7,148 nt of DNA from Deltaproteobacteria bacterium UBA6601. Its GTDB lineage: Bacteria; Myxococcota_A; UBA796; UBA9615. Location of the stretch: the NCBI GenBank assembly GCA_002433485.1, contig DJIF01000129.1:1-7148 (forward strand). The letters are read 5' to 3'. The notes below the pieces were generated by a model, which was given only the letters and a program-made list of their open reading frames with translations, was not told the origin of the DNA and ran no database searches. Made by a program: the position numbers and the translations under genes. Within the stretch, counting starts at the first letter, position 1, and each line of letters begins with the position of its first letter. This document shows, piece after piece, positions 6,065-7,148 of the stretch.

Positions 6065-7148
6065 TTAAGGGATCTGGCTTAGCAGGGCGCGGACTTCCGC
6101 GGCATCTCTGCCGTCAGGGTCCAGGCTCAGGGCCTTTTCGTACTCGTTCTTCGCCTGAGCCAGCTGGCCCTGGTCCTGGTAGGCCAGGCCGAGTCCGTAG
6201 TGGGCCTCCGCGCTCGCAGAGCGGAGTCTCAAAGCTTTACGGAAGCCATCTATGGCCTTAGCACTCCGTCCCAGCTCGATGTAGCACCAGCCCAACTGTA
6301 GTGCGACGGAGAAGTTCTTGGGGTCGCGAGATAGAGCCCGCTCATAGGCCTCTGCTGCGGCCCCGAAATTCCCCTGTTCTCGGGCTCGGTCTCCTACACG
6401 GATGTGATTCGGCGGCGGCGGGGTGCTTGGCTTGCGGCTCTTCTTGCGTTTGCTCCGGGTCTCATCGGAGCGCCTCTTCTTGGTGGTTCGCTTCGCTGCC
6501 TTTTTGCTCGACTTCGCCTTCTTCGTCGTTGGTTTTGCTGTTTCTTCAGGAGCTTTGTCTTTCGACTTGGTCTTGGCCGCTTCCTTCGCCGAGGTTGCCG
6601 CGTCCGGCTCTGCTTTGGTCTTGGGCTTCAAGGACTGAGCCTCACCTGCTTCTGCCGCAGCATCTGCTTCGGCCTCGGCCTTGGCAGAGTCGTCGTCGTC
6701 GCCTGCGGCTGTGTCGGGGGTGCCGTTGGGTGGTTTGCCTTCGGGCATGGTTGCCGAGGGGGCAGGGGACTGGGCCCCCGGTCCCATCACGAAGTACCAG
6801 GCCCCGGCAGCAACGGAGATTGCCAGCACTGCACCGATGAACAGTTTGGCTTTGCTCTTTTTCTTGGGAAGTAGGTCGTCGTATCCGCCGTCATCACTGC
6901 TTGCGTAGTCGTTGTCATCAGAGTCGCTGTCGTCGCCGTGCTGGGTAGCAGCGTAGGAGTCGTCGCCATAGCCGCCATCGTTGCTGCTGTCGTCGTGTTG
7001 AGTGGCTGCGTAGGAGTCGTCGCTCTGATAGCCACCATCGTCGCTCTGATAGCCACCATCGTCGCTCTGATAGCCACCATCGTCGCTCTGATAGCCACCA
7101 TCGTCGCCCTGATAGCCACCATCATCGCCCTGATAGCCGCCGTCACCG
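6065..7148 (-). CDS. Membrane-anchored TPR protein with N-terminal GDDGGYQ repeats (5' end outside window)
   Basis: Function is unknown; the layout suggests an envelope scaffold. The frame is open from the right edge (first whole codon 7147-7145) to the TAA at 6067-6065, giving 360 residues with the N-terminus missing. In order: about six GDDGGYQ/SDDGGYQ heptads (1-41); two DDSYAATQH units and further D/S/G/Y-rich sequence (42-91); a basic KKKSKAK patch; one transmembrane helix (about 102-122, AISVAAGAWYFV); a Pro/Gly linker with a GDDDDSA motif; an Ala/Glu-rich then strongly Lys/Arg-rich linker (to about 246); and three C-terminal TPRs (about 248-347) with clear units such as GNFGAAAEAYERAL. 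The basic residues before the helix imply N-in topology, with repeats in the cytoplasm and TPRs in the periplasm. Myxobacterial motility and secretion scaffolds can have similar layouts, but I recognise no specific homologue. A GTG at 6829 is only an internal codon inside the helix. Confidence 0.85.
   Translation of the reverse strand, partial: GDGGYQGDDGGYQGDDGGYQSDDGGYQSDDGGYQSDDGGYQSDDSYAATQHDDSSNDGGYGDDSYAATQHGDDSDSDDNDYASSDDGGYDDLLPKKKSKAKLFIGAVLAISVAAGAWYFVMGPGAQSPAPSATMPEGKPPNGTPDTAAGDDDDSAKAEAEADAAAEAGEAQSLKPKTKAEPDAATSAKEAAKTKSKDKAPEETAKPTTKKAKSSKKAAKRTTKKRRSDETRSKRKKSRKPSTPPPPNHIRVGDRAREQGNFGAAAEAYERALSRDPKNFSVALQLGWCYIELGRSAKAIDGFRKALRLRSASAEAHYGLGLAYQDQGQLAQAKNEYEKALSLDPDGRDAAEVRALLSQIP
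6068..6406 (-). other. Three tetratricopeptide repeats at the C-terminus of the membrane TPR protein
   Basis: Three consecutive units of about 34 residues follow the TPR pattern (G/A at position 8, Y/F at 11, A at 20, A at 27, P at 32). Their cores are GNFGAAAEAYERAL, GRSAKAIDGFRKAL and GQLAQAKNEYEKAL. They form a protein-interaction domain that ends the protein. Confidence 0.85.
6410..6682 (-). other. Charge-segregated low-complexity linker in the TPR protein
   Basis: About 90 residues between the GDDDDSA motif and the first TPR. The first part is Ala/Glu-rich (AEAEADAAAEAGEA). The rest becomes Lys/Thr/Ala-rich and ends in KKRRS and SKRKKSRKP just before a PPPP turn. It is probably disordered; the basic half could bind anionic envelope polymers or an acidic partner. 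Confidence 0.6.
6782..6844 (-). other. Transmembrane helix of the TPR protein
   Basis: Twenty-one hydrophobic residues (LFIGAVLAISVAAGAWYFVMG) in three parts: LFIGAVL, AISVAAG and AWYFVMG. They follow directly after KKKSKAK and precede a Pro/Gly-rich stretch. The positive-inside rule predicts a cytoplasmic N-terminus. Confidence 0.8.
6938..7021 (-). repeat. Second repeat type, DDSYAATQH x2, in the TPR protein
   Basis: DDSYAATQH occurs twice (7021-6995 and 6964-6938) with an N-D-G-G-Y-G spacer between. Synonymous differences (GCA/GCT, GCC/GCT, ACT/ACC, CAA/CAG) show these copies are older than the neighbouring GDDGGYQ heptads. Confidence 0.75.
7025..7147 (-). repeat. 21-bp tandem repeat encoding (G/S)DDGGYQ
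   Basis: Five full copies of a 21-bp unit and one 18-bp copy (GDGGYQ, 7147-7130) run to the right edge. Copies at 7025-7045, 7046-7066 and 7067-7087 are identical. The copy at 7088-7108 differs at one base (Gly for Ser) and the copy at 7109-7129 at two. The number of copies beyond the edge is unknown. Units are in frame, so changes in copy number keep the protein intact. Confidence 0.9.

Noticed and set aside
6301..6874. Plus-strand open frames rich in Leu/Arg opposite the TPR gene
   Set aside because: They are antisense shadows of the Lys/Ala-rich linker and TPRs. They have no domain pattern and compete with a clear TPR protein.
6787..7146. Minus-strand frame with MVAIRAT repeats
   Set aside because: It is the 21-bp repeat read one base out of frame. 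Only the GDDGGYQ frame continues into the transmembrane helix and TPRs.
7025..7147. CRISPR-like regularly spaced repeat at the right edge
   Set aside because: The 21-bp units are directly adjacent with no spacers and are in frame within a protein.

Overview
The window reads as GC-rich chromosomal DNA from a Gram-negative bacterium. The evidence is a lipobox lipoprotein, a membrane-anchored protein with a predicted periplasmic TPR domain, and a complete GatCAB amidotransferase set. Asp-rich GDDDDS linkers, long TPR proteins and TPR-containing SGNH hydrolases together recall Myxococcota or other delta-type lineages. That assignment is an impression from protein style, not a test. I see no rRNA, tRNA, insertion sequence, CRISPR array or phage gene.

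Layout, left to right. (1) 1-718, minus strand: a lipoprotein whose 3' end lies beyond the left edge. It has a signal peptide with Cys25, an Asp-rich tether, a domain resembling a bacterial pre-peptidase C-terminal (PPC) domain, and an 8-residue GDDDDSA-type repeat still running at the edge. (2) 719-903: a divergent intergenic region with a possible promoter for the lipoprotein and small inverted repeats. (3) 904-2757, plus strand: a membrane-anchored SGNH/GDSL hydrolase whose catalytic blocks are separated by a TPR-like helical insert. (4) 2729-5930, minus strand: gatC-gatA-gatB, tightly coupled (2-nt gap, then a 4-nt ATGA overlap). The end of gatB overlaps the end of the SGNH gene by 29 bp, tail to tail. 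(5) 5931-6064: a gap with three short inverted repeats. (6) 6065-7148, minus strand: a single-pass membrane protein whose start lies beyond the right edge. It has GDDGGYQ tandem repeats, a transmembrane helix, a charged linker and three C-terminal TPRs.

GatCAB is housekeeping: it converts misacylated Glu-tRNA(Gln) and/or Asp-tRNA(Asn) to the correct amidated forms. The three flanking genes are envelope proteins. The lipoprotein and the TPR protein share a GDDDDSA motif in segments predicted to lie outside the cytoplasm. I see no complete new system here. The most unusual content is the pair of low-complexity, repeat-bearing envelope proteins at the two edges, both cut by the window, and the SGNH/TPR architecture.
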